From NCBI RefSeq assembly GCF_002865645.1, contig NW_020194555.1:372001-436000 (forward strand): a DNA stretch of 64,000 nucleotides, written 5' to 3'. The DNA is from Hyaloscypha bicolor E. Its lineage: Eukaryota; Ascomycota; Leotiomycetes; Helotiales; Hyaloscyphaceae. Numbering within the stretch: position 1 is the first letter of the stretch; the number at the start of each line of letters is the position of its first letter. Under the pieces are notes generated by a model, which saw only the letters and a list, made by a program, of their open reading frames with translations, was not told the DNA's origin and did no database searches. Position numbers and translations under genes: made by a program. This document shows positions 1 through 9,599 of the stretch, one piece after another.

Positions 1-1844
1 CTTCATTGCGAAACTGTAGAGGATTGACAAAGATCTGCGCAAGAAGGCTGCGCCCGATTATGGGGAGATTACTCTCGAAGTCACCAGAGTCGAGACAATA
101 ATGCCAGGCCTGATGGAAATACCCCGGAAGTTGGAACTGACTGCTTATCTCGGTATGGTATCAAGTTCTTTGGCTGGGGACCAGAATTGTATTTTGATCT
201 CGGGAGCTTAGCGCTGCCCTCTTTCACGTTTAAAATTCGTCAAGCGACGAGTAGGTCTCTTGACTTGACTTCACAGAATGGGCTGCTAAGTAGAGCGGGT
301 TTGGTTCTTGTATTGTTCGGACCACCAGTTGTTTCAGACTGTACGAATTCAACTGCGACTTTGAATCTTGCAAGAAAGTGGCTTCAAAACTGTCTTGACA
401 CTCACCGTTGTAAACATGAGGCTGAAGAGTATTGGAGACCAACTCGGCTCATTAAGCTGGATAGCCCATCTGTTGGAAGTGTTACTCTCAGCTGCCGATT
501 AGAAGAAACGGCCACGCCCGTGTCAGACATCTATATGTCCCTTAGTCATTGTTGGGGCCATCATGGTCCCTTCAAATTGACTGTATTGACACGTTCAACA
601 TTGCCAGCTCTTCTTGGAGGAGTACCGGTGCCAAAGCTGCCACAGACTTTTCAGGATGCGAGGTTTGTAACTCGATATTTGGGTCTAAAGTTTGTTGGAT
701 TGACTCCCTCTGCATCTTCCAAGATTCCCGCGAAGATTGGGTCCGAGAGTCATCCCTTAGGGGCAAAGTCTATTCGCAAGTCTTTTGTAATATTGGGGCA
801 ACAGCATCGCCGTCTAGGGATGAGGGCTGCTTCCGGCAAAGAAAGCTTCTGTTGCTCAATCGCACCATCATTGAATCGCCTTGGAAAAATCAGTTGAATG
901 CGAATTATCATCTTTTTTCCTATCGCCACTCGGTGAGTGGCGAGCGTAGCGACATTCTCGCGCCATTACTTCGCCGTGGGTGAGTAGTCTAAGAGCACGT
1001 ACTTTTGCACCGGTTTCTCCATTTTGACGCTCAAGAAGTCTACTTCGAATGCAGGCAAAGGTATGTATCAGAGATATATCCTGAAGGCCTACCGAAAGAA
1101 ATGTCAACGGCGAGCGATCCACTCCGAAAAGAGGAAGAGCCGTATTGCTTGGTATTCTACAAGACAAAATCTCCTGATGTCCTGAAGCTTTACGGTTTTT
1201 GGGCTCGGTTAGGCGTACGAAGGTACCCTACTCGACATGTAGCCTTACAATCGACACCGACAGACTCACTGCCATATCAGGTATCGCCAAAAGCCTGCAG
1301 CAGATCCTTCTTGATGAATATTATGCAGGCATGTGGAAAGGTCAATTTCCACAGTGCTTATTACGGACAGTAGCACATGATAGAAAGGCCAATATTGCCC
1401 AGCCTTGTTCTTACATTGCACCAACTTGGTCCTGGGCAAGTATCAAAGCTGCCGTTCGTTTTCCAGAAATGTAAATAATACAAACATCCTTCGGCAGGCA
1501 TGGCACGAGGATTTTGGCAGAGGTTGTCCAAACTGAGATCGTGCTGGCAGGATCAGATCCCACAGGCCAGATATTGTCTGGATCCATAAAGTTGCGTGGA
1601 ATGTTAGTTGCCATACACGTGATTCTCCCCTTTCGGTTATATTCCAAGTAGGCTCTGCGTCGCCGAGAGCCTGCTTCTTTTATCAACTGGTATTCAAGGA
1701 CATTTTGAACGAGTCGGGTTGTTCAAGCTCTCGCAGCCTTCGGGAATGGAGGTTCTGTTGGGTCAGTTTGTCTCAGCCTCAACAGTGAATTGGCTCGAGT
1801 ACGAGGAGTTCGATGGGGATAGATATACCATCACGATTGTGTAA
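1..1844 (+). pseudogene. Decayed HET-domain (heterokaryon incompatibility) gene, 5' end not resolved
   Basis: Fragments in three frames together spell a HET-family protein. From about 150 come FFGWGPELYFDLG, then WLQNC and YMSLSHCWG, then the LTRSTLPALLGG and LPQTFQDA block. Next are VCWIDSLCIFQDS, YSQVFCNIGATASP, the FLHFDAQEVYFEC block, LTAISGIAKSLQ, YIAPTWSWASI, and the family C-terminus EYEEFDGDRYTITIV ending with TAA at 1842-1844. The breaks are visible: one base is missing before the TGG of the WIDSLCI motif near 690, there are in-frame TGA (981-983) and TAA (990-992) codons in the segment that should read as a continuous 'RGW..QE' block, and the frame shifts again near 1200-1215. HET proteins trigger cell death after fusion of unlike hyphae; this copy cannot make one. 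The start may lie left of the window. Confidence 0.85.
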
Positions 1845-2083
1845 AGTCTCGCGTCATTCTTTTGACATACTCACTGATCGCCTCGTACCTCACGGCGCCT
1901 TTCGTCTCCTCTATCGCATGTCTTGGCGGAAAGAGTAACCCTGCAGAGTCACACTTTCAAGGGTTGACTTTAACCAAGGTCGCTCATCTTTTCCTTCCAC
2001 CTCGTCAAGACATGCAGCAATCACAAAATGAGCGAACCGAATCATCCTTCTAAGCAGCTTGGTAGGGCCTGCAGCAAGGCTAA

Positions 2084-2632
2084 CACCACACTCGACCGCC
2101 AGCCACCGATGATATTATACAGCAGGCCGCCGACAAGCTCGTGGCCGCAACAGTAGCCAAATCACCAGAGTATGCAGTAGCATTCCTCTACAGCACCTTA
2201 CCAGCCACCGTAGACCACGCGTCCCAATCTCCCGCCTCTCTTGACTTGATGCTGCAGGTTTACGTCCAAGCCACCAGCTGGCTTCCCACCCATGTCTCTA
2301 GCGATAATGGCAAAGGCCCAAAAGAAGCAAGTGGAGATCTCAACTGGCGGATTGCAGAAGAAGCGGGTTGTTTCAATCCTCCTCCGCAACACGGGCACGC
2401 AGGCACATCACCCGTAGCCGATGTGTCGAATACCCGGTTCTCAGAAAGCGAAGTGAGAGAGAGGATGAGTGATGTTCTTGATAGAGTGCGGGAATGGTCC
2501 GAATGGAGAGAGTCGAGAGTGAAATGGACAATCATGGCTGCGGCGATGGGGCGATGCTATGCCTTGAACTTGATGTGGGAAAGAGAGGGCAAGACTGCTA
2601 TTGCGCTAATGGATACGAGGCTAAACGTCTAA
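2084..2632 (+). CDS. Hypothetical protein, partial or frameshifted
   Basis: The open frame runs from 2084 to a stop at 2630-2632 and encodes at least 163 residues. The C-terminal half is rich in charged helix (RERMSDVLDRVREWSEWRESR). No in-frame ATG lies near the 5' end. An ATG at 2028 opens a different frame (MSEPNHPSKQLGRA) that would join this one only through a frameshift or an unrecognised intron near 2100. I recognise no family. It lies between a dead HET gene and an open HET gene and may itself be decayed. Confidence 0.35.
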   Translation, partial: HHTRPPATDDIIQQAADKLVAATVAKSPEYAVAFLYSTLPATVDHASQSPASLDLMLQVYVQATSWLPTHVSSDNGKGPKEASGDLNWRIAEEAGCFNPPPQHGHAGTSPVADVSNTRFSESEVRERMSDVLDRVREWSEWRESRVKWTIMAAAMGRCYALNLMWEREGKTAIALMDTRLNV

Positions 2633-3135
2633 GGACGGAATTGGAACGAGGCGTGGTTCATCGGCGCTACGGTTATACTGAGAGCCTGTGCCAGGCCGTT
2701 GACTGCAGATATTGGTAAATAGATGAATGGATGCAAAAGCTGGAGGCAATTTTGTGCGGTGAACATGTCACATTTGCAGTCAAATCGTATGTTGAGGTAG
2801 GAGTGAAACTTCCCTCCCGGGATATTTGATGCTAGTCTGCGTCTGGTTTCATTATTTGTTACGGCTATCCAGATCAATGAATCTGAGTCGCAGTTATCCT
2901 TTGCTTATTCTTCGTTTCCATCTCTTCTTTCAATATCTATCCTGTCCTTTTGCTAGCTCGGTATCTTTCATTTCCATTCTTACTTTAGCCCTACGTTTAA
3001 TTTAGCAACGGCTCTGAGGTGATAGACTTAATGGCCTAAGAAGATACTAAGGAACGGGGCTGAAGTACCTAAAATGAGCTGTAATGTTGACAGCCCGCAC
3101 CGAAATACATTTCGGTACTATTTCGTCTCATTATA
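2633..3135. other. Intergenic region between convergent ORFs
   Basis: This is the shared 3' flank of the hypothetical ORF and the minus-strand HET gene. I see no coding signal or repeat in it. Confidence 0.5.
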
Positions 3136-4899
3136 CTACAGTGTTCGACTCTGTGGTGGTGCCCCAGCTACCACCAACCATTTCTGATCCGGTATGTAAA
3201 GGCGAAATACCCAAGGCCGTGCGCTCTTGACATTGAGGCACAAAGCTTGGGTGCACGGGTCTGGAAGACTGAACCAGAAGTTCTCCAAATCGCAATCTGG
3301 GTTTTCCCAGAACAGTTCCGTCAACTTTGATACCTTCTTCGTCTTATCCTGTCGACGTTCCTCTAAATGTTCCCACGAGACAATCGTGTATCGCATATAA
3401 TTTCTCCATTCCTGAGGGCTAGGGTAGATGCTGCAATTGGTAGAGTGATATTGAAACCCTACCACTGTATCCGCACGTTTTGCAGTGAAGGAGAATCGAA
3501 GAAAGATGCCGTGAAAGATTACTTCTCCAGCGCTAAATAGATGCAATGTGCTTTTTGGATACAATCGAAAAACCCTGTTTCCTTCTAGCCAATAGTTGTA
3601 CGTATAAATTTCTTTCAGAGAGATGTCAGGACTTAACGAAGCAATCCCGTATATCTCAAAAGGTAGATACCTCGGCCTTGAAACATTATACTCTAGGACA
3701 TCCAGTGCACTATCCCTTTTGAGATATATTGTGACGAACTTCTCAACCCAGCCTTCAGGAACATGTGATTCGAGTTCTGGATCTTTCTTGTGAAAAATAA
3801 ATTCTTCTGGAACAGTTCGAATGGGGATGCTGCTTGGTGGTCTCCAGAAATCATCGCCAGCTTCAATCACCTTGTTTCGCAGAGGTATCAAAGGAATCAC
3901 GAATACGGCTTTCCCGTCCGTGCACTCTATTCCTGCGTAGACGAAGTCTAAGCATGATCCGTTAGTCCACACGGGGAGACGTATTTGCAAGCCTTTGTTG
4001 GTTATCTGGCTGGGAGAGTTGAACTGCGAAACAGTAAAGGGGACTAGATTGCGACAACCATCGAAATCGGCCAGTGATCGAGCAAGAATACCACTGAAGT
4101 CTTGATCCAGCGGCAAGTCGAGGCCCCAAGCCAATATCGTTTGGTCTTGTGTTTGCTTCACTATTTCCTCCTGCAGTCTAGTGAATGCCTTTTCTCCTTC
4201 CCCGTACAACAGTGGCATGTTGACTTCAAAAATTCCCAACAGACAGTACGCAATGTCCTCCCGTCTTGTGGTTTTCCTGTGAGATACCCATGCCATTTTT
4301 TGAGCAATACTAGCTTTCGGAACTCTGTGGCCGGAACTATAATGGGCTGGTATACCTGTGATATTCGAAAGAAGGCTGGGGATTTCAGTCTTTTTGTGTA
4401 GTCTGGTCCAATTTTGATCGAAAAAAACTAGTTCAGTTGGCGCCAGCAGTTCTTGAAGTGTCCAGCCCCTTGTAAACCAGCGGCTCTGTCGAAAAGCTGA
4501 ATCCTCATTTGCAATGTTTCCCGCAGGCGGAACGTCAGAAAGAAAGGCGTAGCAGAGTATAGTGTTTTGATACCATCGCAACATTGAGTTGATGGCCTCA
4601 GAAAGCTCTGCGCCGCTCGTTTTATCAATACAACACGTGTCGGCCCATATGTAGTCGATATTACTTGATCGAGCCTGGTGGCAGCAACTGACAATTTTGG
4701 CGTAGCCAGATTTCTGCTGAGTCGTTTCCCTCTCATGGTCCGCGAACGTCCCTGCCATACTGTTGCCAAAGTGCTTTTCCAAGTCTCGACGAAGGTAAAG
4801 TTTGGTCCATTCATGCAAGGTCACTTCCTCCTTGCCCCAAGTACCAGACAAAATAGCGTATGGAGGAATATCTTCGTTAAAATACTCCTCCAATCTCAT
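3136..4899 (-). CDS. HET-domain (heterokaryon incompatibility) protein
   Basis: A single uninterrupted exon of 587 codons. Residues about 12-160 carry the HET domain: PPYAILSGTWG, EEVTLHEW, IDYIWADTCCIDK, the SEAINSMLRWYQN block, CYAFLSDV, SRWFTRGWTLQELLAP and VFFDQNW. The next segment (AQKMAWVSHRKTTRREDIAY, then CLLGIFEVNMPLLYGEG) is typical of HET-E/HET-D-like proteins. The rest is the variable C-terminal half; no NACHT or WD repeats are visible. These proteins act in cytoplasmic non-self recognition and cell death. The usual SHTWG motif reads SGTWG, so its His is lost. The ORF begins eight codons after a family-like N-terminus whose first codon is ACG (4921-4923), so the protein may be slightly short or start at a non-AUG codon. 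It sits beside a dead HET gene. Confidence 0.85.
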   Translation of the reverse strand: MRLEEYFNEDIPPYAILSGTWGKEEVTLHEWTKLYLRRDLEKHFGNSMAGTFADHERETTQQKSGYAKIVSCCHQARSSNIDYIWADTCCIDKTSGAELSEAINSMLRWYQNTILCYAFLSDVPPAGNIANEDSAFRQSRWFTRGWTLQELLAPTELVFFDQNWTRLHKKTEIPSLLSNITGIPAHYSSGHRVPKASIAQKMAWVSHRKTTRREDIAYCLLGIFEVNMPLLYGEGEKAFTRLQEEIVKQTQDQTILAWGLDLPLDQDFSGILARSLADFDGCRNLVPFTVSQFNSPSQITNKGLQIRLPVWTNGSCLDFVYAGIECTDGKAVFVIPLIPLRNKVIEAGDDFWRPPSSIPIRTVPEEFIFHKKDPELESHVPEGWVEKFVTIYLKRDSALDVLEYNVSRPRYLPFEIYGIASLSPDISLKEIYTYNYWLEGNRVFRLYPKSTLHLFSAGEVIFHGIFLRFSFTAKRADTVVGFQYHSTNCSIYPSPQEWRNYMRYTIVSWEHLEERRQDKTKKVSKLTELFWENPDCDLENFWFSLPDPCTQALCLNVKSARPWVFRLYIPDQKWLVVAGAPPQSRTL

Positions 4900-4923
4900 T
4901 GTGCGAACGTTGATAAGCCGCGT

Positions 4924-5713
4924 AGTTTCGAATTTATGTTAGGCAGCGTAAAAAGGTGGATAATAGTCCAAAGGCGGAGAGTGCTTGCCTTCCAATAGAA
5001 AAAGAAGAAAAAAAGCGAGAGATCTTCAGGAGAGAAAAGCCCGAGCGGTGATGAGTAAGATTGGGTTTGGCCTTAGGTTGAAATTAACGCCAACGAGTAT
5101 TGGACTGTTCTCGGAAATATAAGGCCACCCTTCAGCCTTGCTTCTGTAGCAATGCGGGGTCAACGCCAGAGTAACCAAATCCTGCACGAAAGCCCGCACT
5201 TGTCTTATTCAGCCATCTGAGACCACGTGTACATATTAGTATTCTTATTTTCTGCCGGAAAGAGAGGGGTTAACCACCCAATTTGCTTAAAGGGGTTCGC
5301 TAAACGCCGCTTAGCGAAAGCCCCGGACTGGTGGTGGATCAAAAAAGCAGCACTGGATTTACATGTCCCAAGTCCGGTTAGAACATTTTTTCTTTCTTTG
5401 GAAATCTCCCTTCTAATATTCCCTCGACTAATGGTAGAATTAAGGTCTCCTCCTTCGACCATCTGGGAAATTCCGAAGCATGATATTCGTGCCTCTCCGA
5501 GTCGAACTGAAATGAACGACTTTGACCCCAGACATTGAGAGTTAAGTGCCCCTATTTTTGTCCACCGCGCGGCCCCCTCTCTCAACGACCCCTAAGTGCT
5601 ATATTTTATTAGATACAATAACTTTCGCGGGGGCTTAAATCACTAATACTGGAAATTGCATGTTTATTAAAGAGCACAATCATCGATCTTTACACATGTA
5701 ATCTAAAGAAAAG
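4924..5713. other. Intergenic, with one short hairpin
   Basis: No convincing gene. The ORFs here are short and resemble nothing I know. A perfect 8-bp inverted repeat (TTCGCTAA / TTAGCGAA) around a 7-base loop lies at about 5298-5320, flanked by GGGG and CCCC. It could be a remnant of a small repeat. Confidence 0.4.
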
Positions 5714-7046
5714 TCATTTCGCAGGCAAAATTGTGCCTATGCAATCACCGAACCCCACCCCATTCCCAGCATACGCACTCAGGCTCACCGCGTCACCATC
5801 ATCAAAATACATCTTTCTCTCCATTTCACCCTTTGCATTCTTAACCTCCACCCCTCCCTTTGCAACTATCTCTAACAAACACCCATTCTCCCCAACTTTG
5901 TCTCCCGAAATTGTGCCTGTGACGAGCAAGTCTCCCGTCCGTAGAGAACACCCATTCACAGTCTGCTGCGCCACCAGATCTCTCAGTGTCCAATATAAGG
6001 ACGAGAACTTCGATGTGCAGATTACGGTGGACTCATTTGCATCTTTTGATTGCACCTCTGCTTTGAGCTCGATTTCAAACGTTGGCAACGGATCTGGATC
6101 TTGAAGATATGCAGGCAGAACTATTTCTGGATTCCGAGGCGCTGCTGGAATTTTGCAGGGCTTTAAGGCGTCAAGAGTGATGACCCAAGGAGAGATGGTG
6201 GTTGCAAATGACTTGCCATGCAAGGGTCCTAGAGGTGTCATTTCGAGACCTTGGATATCGCGCGCTATTATTCATCAGCATAACCCATCTAGTCTTGTCA
6301 CCTCATTGAAGCGCTAAAAGAAGAGGGCTGAACGCACCACTCCAATCATTAACCAAAACACACCCAAAAATATACGTATCCGCATCTTCAATACCAACGG
6401 GTTCTCCTAGCACACTGGCTTTCCCAACCACAGCGGCAACCTCAAGCTCATAATCCAACTTCCTCGTCGCTCCGAACACCACCTTCCCCTCATCCCTAAA
6501 CTGCCCTTTCGGCCTCACAATCTCCGTCCCTGAAACAACAATCGTAGAACTTCGCCCATGGTAACCTATAGGGAAATACTTGAATCCAGAAGGCAGGTTG
6601 CGTTTTCCAAATACGGCTTCAGACGCGTTGAGCACGTGTGAACGAGAGCAGGAGAAGTCGGTGAAATCTCCGATTGCGAGGGGGAGGTGGAGGGTTATGG
6701 ATATGAGGGGAGAGGCGGTTGATGGTGGCAGGAGGGAGGGAGAGGTGAGGTGGGATTGTATCCATTTTCGCGTCGCAAGGTGAGTGTATTTGGGGAGGGA
6801 GGGAGGCGAATGGGTTGAGGGTTTCCTTTGAGTGTAAGTTGGACGTTTATTGGAAAAGAGATTGGAGGAACTTACGTGTGAGAATGTTGCGATTGTCGAA
6901 GATGGAATGGAGGGATCGTAGATGGCTAATTCGTCCAGGAAAATTACGGTGTCTTCAAGGCGTGTTGCTACTGCTTTCTCAGGATGAGATGCAGAACTTG
7001 CGATCCCGAACGGGATGTTGTTTATGGAGAAGTGATGGGAATACAT
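5714..7046 (-). CDS. Fumarylacetoacetase-like hydrolase with a probable slippage frameshift
   Basis: The protein resembles fumarylacetoacetate hydrolase (last step of Phe/Tyr catabolism via homogentisate): INNIPFGIASSA at the N-terminus, IGDFTDFSCSRSHV, YFPIGYHGRSSTIVVSG, RKLDYELE and VNDWSARDIQ (after splicing), then GKSFATTISPWV and ending in GFGDCIGTILPAK. Exons are 7046-6876, 6825-6338 and 6264-5714. The 3' intron (6337-6265, GTGCGT..TAG) restores the conserved DWSARDIQ. The 5' intron (6875-6826, GTAAGT..AAG) joins FSH to ETLNPFASL, matching the family's 'STLNDFAALG' region, but the frame is then lost in a (TCCC)3 tract at 6804-6793. Removing one TCCC unit restores SLPKYTH. The spliced mRNA is therefore out of frame, while retaining the 50-nt intron keeps it open (50+4=54). 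Family confident; functional state uncertain. Confidence 0.8.
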
Positions 7047-7381
7047 CGTGAGATCGATCTCGAGTGTCGAAATGAGGTCAAAAGAACAACCTAGCTAAGG
7101 CATTAAGAGAAATTGATTTCCGTATGCGCTTATGAGGAAAAGCTAGACTTCCATCTCTGAACAATCCAGGCGAAAGTACGTCTCTGCTCAGCCGAGGGTC
7201 GAGACAAGCCCCACACGCGGGACGTCTACAATTTGGAAAGCCGTGAGCGGGGAGCTCGATGAAGGGGTGCAGATGAATTGAATTGGGTCGGAATATCCCC
7301 TCTATAAGAAGAATAGGTGGCTATGGACAACAGGCGCCAGAGAACGAAGGCGGCCGCCCCCACTGGCCCGAAAACCCCGCA
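7047..7381. promoter_or_regulatory. Upstream region of the fumarylacetoacetase-like gene
   Basis: Non-coding DNA of ordinary composition before the AT-rich block. It contains a GC-rich patch with GCGGCCGCCCC at about 7351. A similar GCGGCCGCCCC occurs at about 15088. No specific factor site can be assigned. Confidence 0.3.
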
Positions 7382-8800
7382 CCACTCGAACTACAGTCGG
7401 TCCGATCCAAGAATGACAAAATCAAAGAAAGCCTACTATAATACTAGTTAACATAAATCGTATGAATTAGAATTATCGTGTATCTTATAGTAATTAATTT
7501 CCTGTTCTCTGATATTTAATATCTTTAATACTATGGGAGTTACAAAGCACGTGATTTTTTATATATAAGCTTATATAGAAATTTTCGCGTTTTATATAAT
7601 TAAAAATTAGGCTATATATAATATATGAGATTATATATAATTCAAATAATAGACTTTTATTACTTTATATTCTTTCTTATAATAACTCTTAAAATTTAAG
7701 CCTTTATTATATAAAATAAGCTTATAATATATAAAGAATTAAAGGGCTTTTATAGTATGAGGTTATAGTATACGAGTGGGGCGTGAAATTAGAGAGTAAA
7801 GATTGGTTTATTTCTAAGAACTAAGAAGAAGAGAAGGGTAATATAAGCAAACTGCAAATCATATAAATATTTAGAAGTTATATAATAAAGCCACATAATT
7901 AGAGAAGTAAAATGCTTATTATAATAGAAACTTAAAGGGCTTTATAAGTTCAAGTTTAATATTATATTTACTTAAGTATATATAGCTTTTATAAAATATT
8001 TTCGCGGTTTATAAAATTAAAAATTAAAAAGTATAAACTGTTTATATATTTCAAAATTCGATTACTATAACGGCAGGAATAAAGCAATGGAACAATGCTC
8101 AAAGATCTATAATTCCAATGTCCTACAGAATCTAAAGCTAAGGAGAGAAGGAGTGAGTGAGGTGTGGCAGTGGATAAGTAGGTATGGCCAAGACCACTGA
8201 AACGCCGAGTTTGGTTTGGACCATAGCTTAGAACCTTAGCTAAAACTAACCCGTAGCACCCATGTGACACCAGCCGTTACAATTACTAATTAACTATAAA
8301 TTATATTAAAAATCGGAATAATAAATTTTAATTTGCCAGGTTTTATCTTATAATTAAATTACTTAATATTAATTAATTAGAATTATAAGTAAAAAGTTAT
8401 TATAAGTATAAAAGAGCAACCGTTTTATTGTTTTTGAATTAGACTAACTATAGTATAGGCTAATTTAGTAGTACTAGAGAAGAAACTTCAAGAATATAAA
8501 AATTAATAAAAAATCGGAAATTAAATAATTACTAATATACTATGGAATTCCAGTTAATAATATCGATATTTATATATTAATAAATAATTCTAATACTATA
8601 TCCCAAGATTAATATATATATATATATAGTTATAAATATAAGATTAAGAGTTTATTTCTCGTAATTCTTATATATATCCTTAGTCCGGACTTACTATGGC
8701 ACTTATAATACTCGTGCATAACCAACAAATAATCTTTAGTGCCATGAGATCATTAATTCATCGTGATTTTGCATATAAAATGCGACTAATTTAATGTTAG
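7382..8800. repeat. AT-rich RIP-like block with dispersed repeat
   Basis: The composition switches abruptly to mostly A/T, with many TA dinucleotides. The first ~320 bp (7382-7700) match 60276-60590 in the same orientation: both begin near CGATCCAA/GTCCGATCCAA and share TAATTAATT, ATATAAGCTTATATAGAAATT and other segments, with mostly transition differences. Within the block the motif TTTTCGCG(T/G)TTTATA recurs at about 7578 and 8000. An island of normal composition at about 8070-8285 contains no recognisable gene. Confidence 0.7.
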
Positions 8801-9189
8801 GGTGGGAAAATCGGAAATTCGCGAGTTTCTTCCCTAGCGTTCTTAAATTCAAGTAAGGACGGGAACCCATAAAGAGGTGACAAGTTCATGGAGTAACCCG
8901 ATATCAATTGATTTTGGTCGTCGTTTCCGGATCCGATGTCTCATTGTCACAGGCTGCCAACAATGAAAACTCTGCATAGACCATTATATTGTCCATTATC
9001 TTTATAGTCATGTTAAGGTCTATGGATACAACGTCTTACTTTCCTGCACTTTAACTCTTATCTGAAGTTGCAAATTGTAACGAAAGAACCATCTAAACAC
9101 TCCCCACCACTGCATCTAGTGACAAATCAAATTGAAAGAACAAAATGACATTAAGTCCACAGATCACCCTTTAAACCGCACGGTTAGGG
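8801..9189. other. Intergenic, no gene seen
   Basis: DNA of near-normal composition between the RIP-like block and the displaced end of the OPT transporter gene. Nothing recognisable. Confidence 0.4.
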
Positions 9190-9258
9190 TGCCAACCCAG
9201 GCGCTTTGACAGCGCAATAGTCGACATGGCCACCCCCGAAGTTATTGCCCCAATAACT
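9190..9258 (-). pseudogene. Displaced C-terminal coding end of the OPT transporter
   Basis: Read on the minus strand this stretch continues the transporter after YWG as NNFGGGHVDYCAVK followed by APGLAP and a stop, resembling the usual OPT tail (WWGNN...C). It is separated from the rest of the gene by the 341-bp element at 9259-9599. It can no longer be translated in frame because the element supplies an earlier stop. Confidence 0.75.
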
Positions 9259-9599
9259 GGGAAAATGTAAAACGACACCCCCCCGGGTGTCGATTATATG
9301 AATCAGTGGATTTTGGAGTTTTAATAAGGCCTAATTAGTTGCTTGTACTTACTTAAGTCTTTCTCTCGAATCAGATTTCCTAATATAGGTATAAGGAAGT
9401 TTATATATAAGAGCTCTAATTTGGGGCGTGGAACAGGCAAGGCGATAATTGCGCACGAGGTAAATTAGTTCCAGGCGCTTGATCGCTAAATTTTCAGGCT
9501 CTCATAGTGCCTTAAAAATTCCGACTTTTCTTACCTTCTTTAAATTTTTTGGTGTTCCTCTCTGCTTTAGGTTAGTCCGGGGTCGATTTACATTTTCCC
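9259..9599. mobile_element. Miniature inverted-repeat element (hAT-type, 341 bp) in the OPT gene
   Basis: The ends are inverted repeats: left GGGAAAATGTAAAACGAC and right, reverse complemented, GGGAAAATGTAAATCGAC. An 8-bp direct duplication CAATAACT flanks the element at 9251-9258 and 9600-9607; removing the element and one copy rejoins the transporter reading frame exactly. An 8-bp duplication is typical of hAT transposons. There is no transposase ORF, so it is non-autonomous. Confidence 0.85.

Noticed and set aside
5205..5585. Overlapping ORFs at 5205-5585 as a gene
   Set aside because: Both strands open over the same interval without start context, introns or any recognisable motif.
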